DNA from: Mycobacterium sp. shizuoka-1
GTDB taxonomy: Bacteria; Actinomycetota; Actinomycetes; Mycobacteriales; Mycobacteriaceae
Assembly (NCBI RefSeq): GCF_002723835.1
Contig: NZ_BEWG01000107.1
Coordinates: 1-43,290 of the forward strand
Reading direction: 5' to 3'
DNA length: 43,290 bases
Below, one piece after another: positions 1-9,300 of this stretch. The first letter of the stretch is position 1; each line of letters begins with the position of its first letter. The position numbers and the translations under genes are program-made. Under the pieces are notes generated by a model. The model was not told the DNA's origin and made no database searches. It saw only the letters and a program-made list of their open reading frames with translations.

Positions 1-941
1 ACCACGATCAGCACAACCAGTAACCAGTGCGGGGTGGGTGAGGGCAGAGCGAGGACGACCGTCCACACCAGCGCATTGCTGCCGATGATGCCCAGTACCA
101 GCCGCGAGCGCCGGTGCGGATGGCGACCGGTGAAGATGCCGATCACCACACCGGACACGATCGCGGCGACCACCGAGATGGTCAGCAGCGTGCCCGCCGC
201 GCCGCGCGAAAGATTCTGCGCCACCGTCAAATACGGGACACCCCACATCAGCGCGAACACGGTGACGGAGAACTGGGTGCCCATGTGGGTGAAAAATCCC
301 AGCCGGGTGCCGGGCCGCATCCACACGGTCTTCACGCTGGCCAGCGTCTCGCGCACGCTGACCACCGGGTCGTCGACGGTGACCCCGCTCGGGGTGTTCT
401 TCACCAGCAACAGGGTCAGCACCAGGGATAACACGCCCAGCGACGCGACGGAGAGGTAGGCGGTCGTCCACCCCGAGCCGACCAGCAAGGCCAGGAACGG
501 CACCGCGGACAGCACCTGTCCGAGTTGGCCCGAGATACCGGTCAACTGGGTCACCAGGGGGATCTGTCGCGGTGCGAACCAATGCGGGACCAACCGCAGC
601 ACCGAGATGAACGTGAACGCGTCACCGAGTCCGACGACCGCCCGGGCGGCGATCGCGGTGGGAAGCGAGAACGTGAGAGCCAGGGTGAGTTGGCCGGCGA
701 CCATCAGCGCGCCGCCGGTCAGGATCATCACCTTGGACCCGTAGCGGTCCAGCAGCACACCGGCGGGGATCTGCGCGGTTGCGTAGACGATGACCTGCAG
801 CACGACGAAGGTGGACAAGACTCCGGGGCTGGCAGAGAACCGGCTGGCGGCATCGAGGCCGGAAACCCCCAGAGTGGTGCGGTCCAGGACGGCCACGATG
901 TAGGCCAACAATCCCGTCGACCACACAATCCAGGCCCGCAC
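1..941 (-). CDS. MFS transporter, 3' end cut off by the window edge
   Basis: Reading the minus strand from a GTG at 941 gives 313 codons with no stop before the window edge. The product starts with a hydrophobic helix (WSTGLLAYIVAVLDRTTLGV) and continues with alternating hydrophobic segments and short basic loops such as LLDRYGSK, the typical loop after TM2 of the major facilitator superfamily, and further on GRHPHRRS. It is therefore a membrane transporter; the substrate cannot be read from the sequence. AAAGGG about nine bases upstream supports the GTG start; an ATG at 948 is in a different frame. It lies 104 bp downstream of the ABC permease at 1046 in the same orientation and may be co-transcribed. 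A few helices are missing at the C-terminus, so family-level classification is limited. Confidence 0.85.
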   Translation of the reverse strand, partial: MRAWIVWSTGLLAYIVAVLDRTTLGVSGLDAASRFSASPGVLSTFVVLQVIVYATAQIPAGVLLDRYGSKVMILTGGALMVAGQLTLALTFSLPTAIAARAVVGLGDAFTFISVLRLVPHWFAPRQIPLVTQLTGISGQLGQVLSAVPFLALLVGSGWTTAYLSVASLGVLSLVLTLLLVKNTPSGVTVDDPVVSVRETLASVKTVWMRPGTRLGFFTHMGTQFSVTVFALMWGVPYLTVAQNLSRGAAGTLLTISVVAAIVSGVVIGIFTGRHPHRRSRLVLGIIGSNALVWTVVLALPSPTPHWLLVVLIV

Positions 942-1045
942 TGCCCATCACCCTTTCGCCGATTCGCCCACCCATCATCTCTCGCGATGCAAATTGATTC
1001 CGCCGCCCGACTATTCCCGCCGCCGGCCGCGGTGACCGTGGCGAG

Positions 1046-1846
1046 CTATACCCGGGTGGCGGCCGGGTCACCGCCGAAGCGTTGCGCGAGCCAGACCGGG
1101 ATGACCGCGAGCAGCGTCAACGTCGCGGCGACGACGTTGATTACCGGAGCCTGGTTGGGCCGGAACAGGTTGCCGAAGATCCAGATCGGCAGCGTCTGTA
1201 CAGTCGGCCCGGCAGTGAACGTGGTGACGACGATCTCATCGAAGCTCAGCGCGAACGCCAGGATCGCCCCGGCCAGCAGCGCGCCGCGCATCATCGGGAA
1301 CGTGACGTAGCGAAACGTCTGCCAGCCCGATGCGCCCAGGTCCGCCGACGCATCCTCCAGACCGGTGCCCAGGCGGCGCAGCCGCGCCTGGGTGTTGTTG
1401 AACACGATCACGATGCAGAACGTCGCGTGCCCGACGATCACCGTCGCCAGCCCCAGCGTCATGCCGAGCACTGAGGTGAACGTCGCGTTGAGCGCGATAC
1501 CGGTCACGATGCCGGGCAGCGTGATCGGCAACACCACCAGAAGGCTGACGGTGTGCCGGCCGAAGAACTCGTAGCGCTGCACGGCGAACGCGGCCATGGT
1601 GCCCAAGACGAGCGCCAGCGCTGTCGCGCACAGGCCGACCACCACCGAATTGGCCAAGGAGTGCCACATGCCCGCACTGGCCCAGGCGTCCGCCCACCAC
1701 CGCAGCGTGAAACCGGTGGGCGGAAAGGCGAAGGTCTTCGACGAGTTGAACGCGTTGAGCACCACCAGTAGCAGCGGGGCGTACAGGAAGATCAGCACCA
1801 GCACGGCCCAGCTCCGGACCAGACGACGCATCCCGGTTGACAACAT
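1046..1846 (-). CDS. ABC transporter permease, PotC-like (spermidine/putrescine type)
   Basis: Inner-membrane permease of 266 residues, the usual size for PotC/YdcV proteins. It shows an N-terminal TM helix (SWAVLVLIFLYAPLLLVVLNAF), the family's polar segment NSSKTFAFPPTGFTLRWW, and a cytoplasmic EAA-type coupling loop (DASADLGASGWQTFRYVTFP, roughly residues 165-184) that contacts the ATPase. Five or six TM segments are visible. Its ATG overlaps the stop of the upstream permease as TGATG (1844-1848), so the two are translationally coupled. It is the last gene of the four-gene importer operon. Polyamine specificity is inferred from family resemblance; other small cationic or amine-like substrates are possible. 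Confidence 0.92.
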   Translation of the reverse strand: MLSTGMRRLVRSWAVLVLIFLYAPLLLVVLNAFNSSKTFAFPPTGFTLRWWADAWASAGMWHSLANSVVVGLCATALALVLGTMAAFAVQRYEFFGRHTVSLLVVLPITLPGIVTGIALNATFTSVLGMTLGLATVIVGHATFCIVIVFNNTQARLRRLGTGLEDASADLGASGWQTFRYVTFPMMRGALLAGAILAFALSFDEIVVTTFTAGPTVQTLPIWIFGNLFRPNQAPVINVVAATLTLLAVIPVWLAQRFGGDPAATRV

Positions 1847-2667
1847 CAGACGTTCTCCAATGCTCCGGTGCGCCGCATCGCCATCAGATAGAGCACGATC
1901 CCGGCCAGCGGGATCAGCGACAGTGCGGCCGCCAACGGTTGGTTGTTGGCGGTCACCAATTGTCCGTAGATGATGTTGCCCAGCATCTGGGTCTTGCCAC
2001 CGACGATCGTGACCGCGATGTAGTCACCCATCGACAGCGAGAACGTGAAGATCGACCCTGCGGCGATTCCGGGAAACACCAACGGCGCCACGATGGTTCG
2101 CAGTGTGGTCAGATCCGAGGCGCCCAGGTCGGCGCTTGCGTCGATCAGCGGAATGGGCACTCGTTCGAACGCGGCGAACACCGGGATCACCATGTACGGC
2201 AGCCACAGGTAAGCCAGCGTGAGCACCGTGGCGATCAGGCCGTAGCCGGGGGTGTAGCCCGCCAGCCAGTGCAGCGGGCCCTCCGGGGAGAGCAGCATCC
2301 GCCAGGCGTAGGCCTTGACCAGGTAGCTGGCCCACAGCGGCGTGGTCACCGCGACCACCAGGGCCAGTCGTACCCGGGGCGAGGCGACCTTGGCCATGTA
2401 GAGCCCCAGCGGAACCGCCAGCACGATGCAGATCACCGTGACGCTCAGGGCGATTCCGATCGTCCGCAGTGTCGCGGTGCGGAACACCGCGTCGGTGAGG
2501 ACTCGCACGATGTTGTCGCTGGTGTAGGACCGCACCACCGCACCGGTGAAGGTGTCGGTGCTCCAGAAGGCCGAAAGCAGCAGGACGCCAAGCGATCCGA
2601 GGTAGGCCACCACCAGCCAGGCCAGTGGTGGAACGAGCAGGAAGGCCAGCCGGATCCGCCGGGTCAC
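1846..2667 (-). CDS. ABC transporter permease, PotB-like
   Basis: First permease of the PotABCD-like importer, about 273 residues from a GTG at 2667. An in-frame start at 2709 would lie inside the end of the binding-protein gene; AAGGG lies about 12 bases before the GTG, and the protein then begins RRIRLAFLLVPPLAWLVVAY, a normal PotB start. Several TM helices follow, with an EAA loop (DASADLGASDLTTLRTIVAP) near residues 185-205 and a repeat of the ADLGAS motif also found in its partner permease. The stop codon overlaps the next gene's start. It pairs with that permease to form the membrane channel. The family assignment is secure, but the start is uncertain by up to 14 codons. Confidence 0.9.
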   Translation of the reverse strand: MTRRIRLAFLLVPPLAWLVVAYLGSLGVLLLSAFWSTDTFTGAVVRSYTSDNIVRVLTDAVFRTATLRTIGIALSVTVICIVLAVPLGLYMAKVASPRVRLALVVAVTTPLWASYLVKAYAWRMLLSPEGPLHWLAGYTPGYGLIATVLTLAYLWLPYMVIPVFAAFERVPIPLIDASADLGASDLTTLRTIVAPLVFPGIAAGSIFTFSLSMGDYIAVTIVGGKTQMLGNIIYGQLVTANNQPLAAALSLIPLAGIVLYLMAMRRTGALENV

Positions 2668-2675
2668 CCCGTGGG

Positions 2676-3869
2676 TCAGCCCTTGATCTGCTGCCACTTG
2701 TCGACCCACTCGCTGTAGGCCGTGCAGTTGTCACCGCTGCCGTCCACGCACTGCTTCTGCGGTGTCGTCCAGTAGCTGATCTTCTCCGCGTACGCGGAGT
2801 CGGTCGCGTGGTAGGTGGCGCAGAAGTTCTTGTCGCTGGTGAACTCGCAGGCCTTGGTCTGCGCCGGCGCCTCGCCGAAGTACTCGGCGACCTGGGCGTT
2901 GATCTCCGGTGAGGTGATCCACTCCATCCACTGGTACATGCAGTTGGGGTTCTTGGCCTTCGACGACACCATCCAGGTGTCCGACCATCCGGTCGAACCC
3001 TCCTTGGGCAACACGGTGGCGATCTTGACCTTGTTGTCGGCGGTCAGCATGTTGGCGATCACCTGCCAGCTGGTTCCGATCACCGAGGTGCCGGACTCGA
3101 AGGCCTGCACCTCCTTGGTGTAGTCCGACCAGTACTCGCCGATGTTGGCGTGCTGAGCCTTCAGCAGATCGACCGCGGCATTGAGTTGGTCCTCGGTCAG
3201 CGAGTACGGATTCTTTATCCCCAGTTCGGGTTTGGTCTTCGACAGGTACAGCGCGGCGTCGGCGATGTAGATGGGGGAGTCGTACGCGGTGACCTTGCCC
3301 TTGTACTCCGGTGCGCCGGGGAACACCGCGCCCCAGGTGTCGGGGGCGTCCTTGACGACGTCGGTGTTGTACATCAGCAGGTTGGCGCCCCAGCCGTGCG
3401 GGATGCCGTACATCTGGCCGTCGACGGAGTTCCACGGCTTGTCCTTGAGGAACGCCGAGATGGTGTCGTAGCTGGGCACCAGCTTGGTGTTGACCGGCGC
3501 GACGTCGCCGGCGTAGATCAACCGGAGAGTGGCGTCACCGGAGGCCGAGACGCCGTCGTACTGGCCGGTGCGCATCAATTGCACCATCTCATCAGAGGTG
3601 TTGCCGATCTTGATGTTGACCTTGCAGCCGGTCTTCTGTTCGAACGGGTGTACCCAGTCGACCTTCGGGTCGTTGGAGCCGTCCTCGGCATAGCCGGGCC
3701 AGGCGATCAGGTTCAGCTGGCCCTCGCCCGTGCCGAGCGCGGACAGCGGCTCCATCTTCGGCGGTGCCGTGGAGCTTCCGCCGCCGGACGTGGTGGAGCT
3801 CGAACAGGCGGAGACCAATGCGGCGCACGCGACCAGCGCAACGCCGAGGCGACGGGTGGTGGTTCTCAT
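2676..3869 (-). CDS. Extracellular solute-binding lipoprotein, PotD-like
   Basis: Substrate-binding lipoprotein of 397 residues for the ABC importer. The N-terminus is basic (MRTTTRRLG), then a hydrophobic stretch and a lipobox LVSAC with Cys22 as the lipidated residue, followed by a Ser/Gly-rich linker. The mature part has PotD/family-1 binding-protein features: LNLIAWPGYAEDG, YDGVSASGD, YGIPHGWGANLLMYNTD and SSKAKNPNCMYQWMEW. An extended start at 4295 was rejected because it overlaps the ATPase gene; ATG 3869 has AGGAGCT seven bases upstream and overlaps the ATPase stop as ATGA. The last 70 residues carry four cysteines (KACEF, NFCATY, KQCVDG, NCTAY), probably disulfide-bonded outside the membrane. 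The ligand is unknown; a polyamine-like cation is the family-based guess. Confidence 0.92.
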   Translation of the reverse strand: MRTTTRRLGVALVACAALVSACSSSTTSGGGSSTAPPKMEPLSALGTGEGQLNLIAWPGYAEDGSNDPKVDWVHPFEQKTGCKVNIKIGNTSDEMVQLMRTGQYDGVSASGDATLRLIYAGDVAPVNTKLVPSYDTISAFLKDKPWNSVDGQMYGIPHGWGANLLMYNTDVVKDAPDTWGAVFPGAPEYKGKVTAYDSPIYIADAALYLSKTKPELGIKNPYSLTEDQLNAAVDLLKAQHANIGEYWSDYTKEVQAFESGTSVIGTSWQVIANMLTADNKVKIATVLPKEGSTGWSDTWMVSSKAKNPNCMYQWMEWITSPEINAQVAEYFGEAPAQTKACEFTSDKNFCATYHATDSAYAEKISYWTTPQKQCVDGSGDNCTAYSEWVDKWQQIKG

Positions 3870-4906
3870 GGCGAGCTCCTCTTCTCTTCGGACAGGGTTC
3901 GAATGGCACTGTCTGGCCAGGCCAGCACGATTGGTGCGCCGTGAGCGATTTCGGTGGAGGCCTCCGCCGACAGCAGGGTGGCGGTCAGCCGGACACCGGA
4001 GGCGTCGGCGGCCACCCGGGTGATCGGGCCCGCGTACACCACTTCCGCGACTTGTGCTGAGACGCTGCGTATTCCGTCGGGGACGGCCTCGCCAGGCGCG
4101 AGCAGCACGATCCGTTCGGGCCGGATCGCGAAGGTGCCGGGCCGGCCGACGATGGCTTCGGCGGTCGCGCCGTCGACCACATTGGAGGTCCCGACGAAAT
4201 CCGCCACGAACCGGTTGGCCGGGTTCTCGTAGACCTCGCGCGCCGCGCCGACCTGTTCGATCCGGCCGTTGTTGAACACCGCGAGCCGGTCGCACAGCGT
4301 GAGCGCCTCGTCCTGATCGTGGGTCACGATCACGAACGTGATGCCGACCTCGCGCTGAATCGCCTTGAGCTCCACCTGCATCTGCTCGCGCAGCTTGAGA
4401 TCCAGTGCGCCCAGCGGTTCGTCGAGCAGCAGAACTTTGGGCCGGCCCACCAGCGCGCGGGCCAGTGCGACGCGCTGCTGCTGACCACCGGAGAGCTGCG
4501 CGGGCTTGCGCCCCGCGTACCCGGACAGCCGCACCATGTCCAGTGCGGCCGCCGTGCGGTCGCGTCGCTGCGCCTTCGGCACGCCCTTGACCTTCAGCCC
4601 GTACTCGACGTTCTGGTCCACGGTCATGTGCGGGAACAACGCATAGTCCTGAAAGACGGTGTTGGTGTCCCGCTTGGCCGGCGGCAGCGCGGTGACATCG
4701 GCGCCGCCGAGGTGAACGGTGCCGGCCGTGGGCTGCTCGAAGCCGGCGATCATCCGCAACACCGTGGTTTTTCCCGATCCCGACGGGCCGAGGATCGCGA
4801 ACAATTCGCCGTCACCAACGGTCAGGTCGGCGCCCTCGACGGCGGTCACGTCGCCGAACACCTTCCGCACCCCGCGCAACTCGATCTGCGGCAGGGCGGA
4901 TGGCAT
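3866..4906 (-). CDS. ABC transporter ATP-binding protein, PotA-like
   Basis: ATPase of 346 residues that powers the importer. Walker A is GPSGSGKTT (40-48), Q-loop Gln86, signature LSGGQQ (138-143), Walker B LLLDEP with Asp162/Glu163, D-loop GALD and switch His196. The C-terminal 110 residues form a TOBE/OB-type regulatory domain (e.g. FAIRPERIVLLAPGE), typical of the PotA/CysA/FbpC class. It is the first gene of the operon: its stop overlaps the next ATG (ATGA at 3866-3869). A TAGGAT box ends six bases before the ATG, so transcription may begin at the start codon itself; AGGATCC could alternatively act as a weak Shine-Dalgarno site. It is divergent from the DUF1906 gene. Confidence 0.95.
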   Translation of the reverse strand: MPSALPQIELRGVRKVFGDVTAVEGADLTVGDGELFAILGPSGSGKTTVLRMIAGFEQPTAGTVHLGGADVTALPPAKRDTNTVFQDYALFPHMTVDQNVEYGLKVKGVPKAQRRDRTAAALDMVRLSGYAGRKPAQLSGGQQQRVALARALVGRPKVLLLDEPLGALDLKLREQMQVELKAIQREVGITFVIVTHDQDEALTLCDRLAVFNNGRIEQVGAAREVYENPANRFVADFVGTSNVVDGATAEAIVGRPGTFAIRPERIVLLAPGEAVPDGIRSVSAQVAEVVYAGPITRVAADASGVRLTATLLSAEASTEIAHGAPIVLAWPDSAIRTLSEEKRSSP

Positions 4907-4912
4907 GGGTGG

Positions 4913-4918
4913 ATCCTA
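4913..4918 (-). promoter_or_regulatory. Candidate -10 element (TAGGAT) of the ABC importer operon, leaderless geometry
   Basis: On the minus strand TAGGAT is followed by six bases and then the ATG of the ATPase gene. This places the expected start of transcription on the A of the start codon, the arrangement of leaderless mycobacterial genes. The TAnnnT consensus for mycobacterial -10 boxes is established; its use here is inferred. Confidence 0.45.
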
Positions 4919-5065
4919 CGGATCACGTTGTCGAATCGCAGCGCCATGATGGACTTCGCCGGTCGGGGCGCGTCCACGCCACCGGATTCGCGATCAAACC
5001 CCGGTCGCAGGCAGATGATGCAGATGTGACCGGTGGCGTTCATGTGATAGCTGAGGCAGTTGTCG

Positions 5066-5071
5066 TATCCT
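5066..5071 (+). promoter_or_regulatory. Candidate -10 element (TATCCT) of the DUF1906 gene
   Basis: TATCCT ends seven bases before the GTG at 5079, and there is no purine-rich Shine-Dalgarno sequence in front of that GTG. The spacing fits a leaderless mRNA starting at or next to the GTG. Inferred from sequence only. Confidence 0.4.
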
Positions 5072-5078
5072 GGGGCGC

Positions 5079-5822
5079 GTGTCCGTGTCGCGCCGCGACG
5101 TGCTGAAACTGGCCGCCGCCACGCCTGCCGCACTGGGTCTGGGAAGTCTGGCGTCGGTGCTGGCCCCGCCGAGCGCGACTGCGGCCCCGCCTACCGCGAC
5201 CGCGGCGCCGCTCGGTGTGCTGCTGGACTATGCCGCCGGGGTCATCAGCGCCAGTGACCTCAAAGCCTCCGGTGCGCTGGGGGCCATCCGCTATGTCTCC
5301 GACCGGCGCCCCGGCGGGGAGTGGATGCTGGGCAAGCCGATCCAGCTGCCTGAGGCTCGCGATCTGTACCAGGCCGGCCTGAAGATCGTGTCCAACTACC
5401 AGTTCGGCAAGCAGGACACCGCGGACTGGCTCGGCGGTGAACAGGCCGGGCTGATCCACGCCAAGCGCGGCTGGGCGCTGCACACCGCCGCCGGCGGGCC
5501 GGTGGCCGCCCCGATCTATGTCTCCATCGACGACGATCCCACGCCTGAGCAGTACAAGACGCAGGTCGCGCCGTACCTGCGGGCCTGGGAATCGGTGATC
5601 GGGCATCAGCGGGTGGGGATCTATGCCAACTCCAAGACCATCGACTGGGCGCTGCAGGACGGTCTCGGCTCCTGGTTCTGGCAGCACAACTGGGGTTCGC
5701 CGAAGGGGTATACGCACCCGGCCGCGCACCTGCACCAGGTCGAGATCGACAAGCGCAAGGTGGGCGGCGTCGGTGTGGACGTGAACAACATCCTCAAGCC
5801 GCAATTCGGCCAGTGGGACTGA
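5079..5822 (+). CDS. Tat-exported DUF1906 (glycoside-hydrolase-like) protein, Rv2525c homolog
   Basis: A 247-residue secreted protein. The N-terminus has a twin-arginine signal (SRRDVLK, residues 4-10), a hydrophobic stretch (LAAATPAALGLGSLASVLA) and an Ala/Pro region with likely cleavage near residues 36-45. The rest is one DUF1906 domain with a TIM-barrel-type glycoside-hydrolase-like pattern: GVLLDYAAG at its start, KIVSNYQFG, PIYVSIDDDP and HQRVGIYANS. In M. tuberculosis Rv2525c sits next to fas, is a known Tat substrate, and its loss alters beta-lactam susceptibility. The same adjacency is seen here, so a cell-envelope role is likely, although no enzyme activity can be claimed. The GTG start at 5079 is preferred; GTG 5085 would leave almost no residues before the twin arginines. 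Confidence 0.9.
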   Translation: MSVSRRDVLKLAAATPAALGLGSLASVLAPPSATAAPPTATAAPLGVLLDYAAGVISASDLKASGALGAIRYVSDRRPGGEWMLGKPIQLPEARDLYQAGLKIVSNYQFGKQDTADWLGGEQAGLIHAKRGWALHTAAGGPVAAPIYVSIDDDPTPEQYKTQVAPYLRAWESVIGHQRVGIYANSKTIDWALQDGLGSWFWQHNWGSPKGYTHPAAHLHQVEIDKRKVGGVGVDVNNILKPQFGQWD

Positions 5823-5836
5823 GGCGATACGCAAAA

Positions 5837-5867
5837 CTTACCGGCTGGTAAGGATTTGCCAGCAAAT
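5837..5867. promoter_or_regulatory. Two adjacent palindromes upstream of fas, candidate repressor/activator sites
   Basis: CTTACCGGCTGGTAAG (5837-5852) has perfect six-base arms. One base later ATTTGCCAGCAAAT (5854-5867) is a perfect 14-bp palindrome. There is no T-run after either, so they look like protein-binding sites rather than terminators. Mycobacterial fas-acpS is known to be controlled by the TetR-family protein FasR through inverted repeats in the fas promoter. Whether these are its sites cannot be decided here. Confidence 0.5.
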
Positions 5868-5941
5868 TTCTTGACGCCATTCTGGTGAACATTTGTGGAC
5901 TGAAAAACCGAGCAAGTGCTTGGCCGGGGGCTGCGGCGCGC

Positions 5942-6000
5942 GATCGCTGACAGGCGATCAGTAGGTAACGATTCGATAACAATCGTGCGCTGATCAGCGC
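5942..6000. promoter_or_regulatory. Cluster of three inverted repeats in the fas leader
   Basis: Three dyads lie within 59 bp: GATCGC-N6-GCGATC (5942-5959), ACGATT-N7-AATCGT (5969-5986 area) and a perfect 14-bp palindrome GCGCTGATCAGCGC (5987-6000). GTAGGT at 5961 and ACCTAC at 6007 could enclose the last two in a larger stem. Either a regulator-binding array or a folded leader RNA would fit. Confidence 0.45.
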
Positions 6001-6333
6001 TATTGCACCTACTCGACCGTAACCACCTACATGCAGGACGTTTGTCCCGGATGGTCTCGGCGGCTGTTCGGCACTGTGTTACCCATCGTGCCGTTACCCG
6101 TGCGTAGAACTCGCCAGTAACCAATATCGGGCGGAAAATGGAGCCGGTTCTTATGCCACTCTTAGTACAGCCGGATGCACCGCCGAACCCCACCCGGGCG
6201 ATCGCGCGGACGCCGTGATTCGACGGGGAATCGCCGACGACCCCTCCGCAGGGCAGCGCAGGTCTGACACGCCGACACATACGAAACCGAAACGCCACGA
6301 CGCGACGATGAGCACGACAGGGAGATACACAAG

Positions 6334-9300
6334 GTGACGATCCACGAGCACGACAGGCTGTCCACGGGCGACGGATCATGGCGCGGCGGCGCGAAGCAGG
6401 CCACTACCCACGCGCTCGTCGACCGACTCAACGCCGGCGAGCCCTATGCCGTCGCCTTCGGCGGGCAGGGCAGTGCCTGGCTGGACACCCTCGAGGAGCT
6501 GGTCACCTCGGCCGGCATCGAATCCGAGCTCGCAACCCTGGCCGGTGAGGCTGAGCTGCTGCTCGAGCCCGTCGCCGACGAACTGGTGGTGGTCCGTCCG
6601 ATCGGCTTCGAGCCGCTGCGCTGGGTGCGCGCGCTGGCCGCCGACGAACCCGTGCCCTCGGCGAAGCAGCTCACCTCGGCGGCGGTGTCGGTTCCCGGCG
6701 TCCTGCTGACCCAGATCGCCGCGATCCGGGCGCTGGCCCGTCAGGGCATGGATCTGGCCGCCGCGCCGCCGGTGGCCGTCGCCGGTCACTCCCAGGGCGT
6801 GCTCGCCGTCGAGGCGCTGCGCGCCGCCGGCGCCCAGGATGTTCAGCTGCTGGCCCTGGCCCAGCTGATCGGTGCCGCAGGCACCCTGGTGGCCCGTCGC
6901 CGCGGCATCTCGGTCCTCGGTGACCGCCCGCCGATGGTCTCGGTGACCAACGCCGAACCCGAGCGCATCTACGAACTGCTCGAGGAGTTTGCTCAGGACG
7001 TCCGCACGGTGTTGCCGCCGGTGCTCTCGATCCGCAACGGCCGGCGCTCGGTTGTGATCACCGGCACGCCCGAACAGCTGTCCCGATTCGAGCTCTACTG
7101 CGAGCAGATCGCCGAGGCCGAAGCCGCCGACCGCAAGAACAAGGTGCGCGGCGGCGCGGTCTTCAACCCGGTCTTCGACCCGGTCGCGGTCGAGGTGGGC
7201 TTCCACACGCCGCGCCTGGCCGACGGCATCGATATCGTGGGCCGCTGGGCCGCCGCGGTGGGACTGGACGTCGAGCTGGCCCGCGCCCTGACCGACGCGA
7301 TCCTGGTCCAGCAGGTGGACTGGGTCGAGGAGGTCACCGCGCTGAACGACGCCGGCGCCCGGTGGATTCTTGACCTCGGACCGGGTGACATCCTGACCCG
7401 GCTCACCGCTCCGGTGATCCGCGGCCTGGGCATCGGCATCGTGCCGGCCGCCACCCGCGGCGGGCAGCGCAACCTGTTCACCGTCGGCGCGGTGCCCGAC
7501 GTGGCCAAGCCGTGGTCGAGCTACGCGCCCTCGGTGGTCACCCTGCCCGACGGCTCGGTCAAGCTGTCCACGAAGTTCACCCGGCTCACCGGCCGCTCGC
7601 CGATCCTGCTGGCGGGCATGACCCCGACGACCGTCGACGCCAAGATCGTCGCCGCGGCGGCCAACGCCGGGCACTGGGCCGAGCTGGCCGGCGGCGGACA
7701 GGTCACCGAGCCGATCTTCGACAAGCGCGTCGAGGAACTGATCGAGCTCCTGGAGCCCGGCCGGACGATCCAGTTCAATTCGCTGTTCCTGGACCCCTAC
7801 CTGTGGAAGCTGCAGCTGGGCGGCAAGCGGCTGGTGCAGAAGGCCCGCCAGTCCGGCGCGCCGATCGACGGTGTGGTGGTCAGCGCCGGCATCCCCGACC
7901 TCGAAGAGGCCGTCGAGCTGATCGACGAGCTGAACACGGTCGGTATCGCCCATGTGGTGTTCAAACCCGGCACCGTCGAGCAGATCCGCTCGGTCATCCG
8001 GATCGCCGCCGAGGTGCCGACCAAGCCGGTGATCGTCCACATCGAGGGCGGCCGCGCCGGTGGTCACCACTCCTGGGAAGACCTCGACGACCTGCTGCTG
8101 ACCACCTACTCCGAACTGCGCGGCCGCGCCAACATCACGGTCTGCGTCGGTGGCGGTATCGGCACGCCCGAACGCGCCGCGGAATACCTCTCCGGCCGGT
8201 GGTCGGCGGCCTACGGCTACCCGCTGATGCCCGTCGACGGCATCCTCGTCGGCACCGCCGCGATGGCCTGCCTGGAAGCCACCACGTCGCCTGCCGTCAA
8301 GCAGCTGCTGGTCGACACCGCCGGTACCGACCACTGGGTCGGCGCCGGAAAAGCCGTGAACGGCATGGCTTCCGGGCGTAGTCAGCTCGGCGCCGACATC
8401 CACGAGATCGACAACGCGGCCTCCCGCTGTGGCCGGCTGCTCGACGAGGTCGCCGGTGACGCCGACGCCGTCGCGGCACGCCGCGACGAGATCATCACCG
8501 CCATGGCGGTCACCGCCAAGCCGTACTTCGGCGACGTCGCCGAGATGACCTACCTGCAGTGGCTGGCGCGCTACCTGGAGCTGGCGATCGGTGCCGGTGA
8601 CTCGACCGCCGACACCAAGACCGCCGATTCGCCGTGGCTCGACATCACCTGGCGGGACCGCTTCGCCGAGATGCTGCAGCGTGCCGAGGCCCGGCTCAAC
8701 GCGACCGACAGCGGTCCGATCGAGACCCTGTTCGATGCGTCGACAGCCGACGGCGAGTGGCTGCTGGAGAACCCGGACCGGGCCGTGGCCGCGCTGATGT
8801 CGAAGTACCCCGAGGCCGAGGCGGTGCTGCTGCACCCGGCCGACGTGCCGTTCTTCGTCCAGTTGTGCAAGACCCCGGGCAAGCCGGTCAACTTCGTCCC
8901 GGTCATCGACAAGGACGTGCGGCGCTGGTGGCGCAGTGACTCGCTGTGGCAGGCCCACGACGCCCGCTACACCGCCGACCAGGTCTGCATCATCCCGGGT
9001 ACCCAGGCCGTCGCCGGTATCGACCGGGTCGACGAGCCGGTGGGCGAGCTGCTCGACCGCTTCGAGAAGACCGCTGTCGATCAGCTGCTGGCTGCGGGTG
9101 CCACGCCCGAGCCGGTGGCCGCGCGGCTGCGGGTCCGCACCGATGCGACCGGACCGCTGGCCATCGTGCTGGACTCCCCGGACGTGCTGTGGGCCGGGCG
9201 CACCGCGACCAATCCGGTGCACCGCATCGCGGCGCCGTCCGAGTGGCTGGTGCACGACAATCGTTCGGCGACAAACCATTCCACCGGTGCTCGGCTGGAG

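Larger units (their letters stand above)
5823..6333. other. 510-bp intergenic leader upstream of fas, no gene, rich in inverted repeats
   Basis: No credible coding frame lies between the DUF1906 stop and the fas start. The stretch is less GC-rich than its neighbours and holds several inverted repeats (listed separately) and a recurring GGTAA/TTACC pentamer: at both arms of the 5837-5852 palindrome, and at about 5964, 6079 and 6094. GTAACC also occurs at 6019 and 6117. It should contain the fas promoter and a long 5' untranslated region. A Shine-Dalgarno-like AGGGAG lies about 13-18 bases before the fas GTG. Confidence 0.75.

Noticed and set aside
3870..4295. N-terminal extension of the PotD-like protein
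   Set aside because: It would overlap the ATPase gene by over 400 bp and bury the lipoprotein signal peptide in mid-protein.
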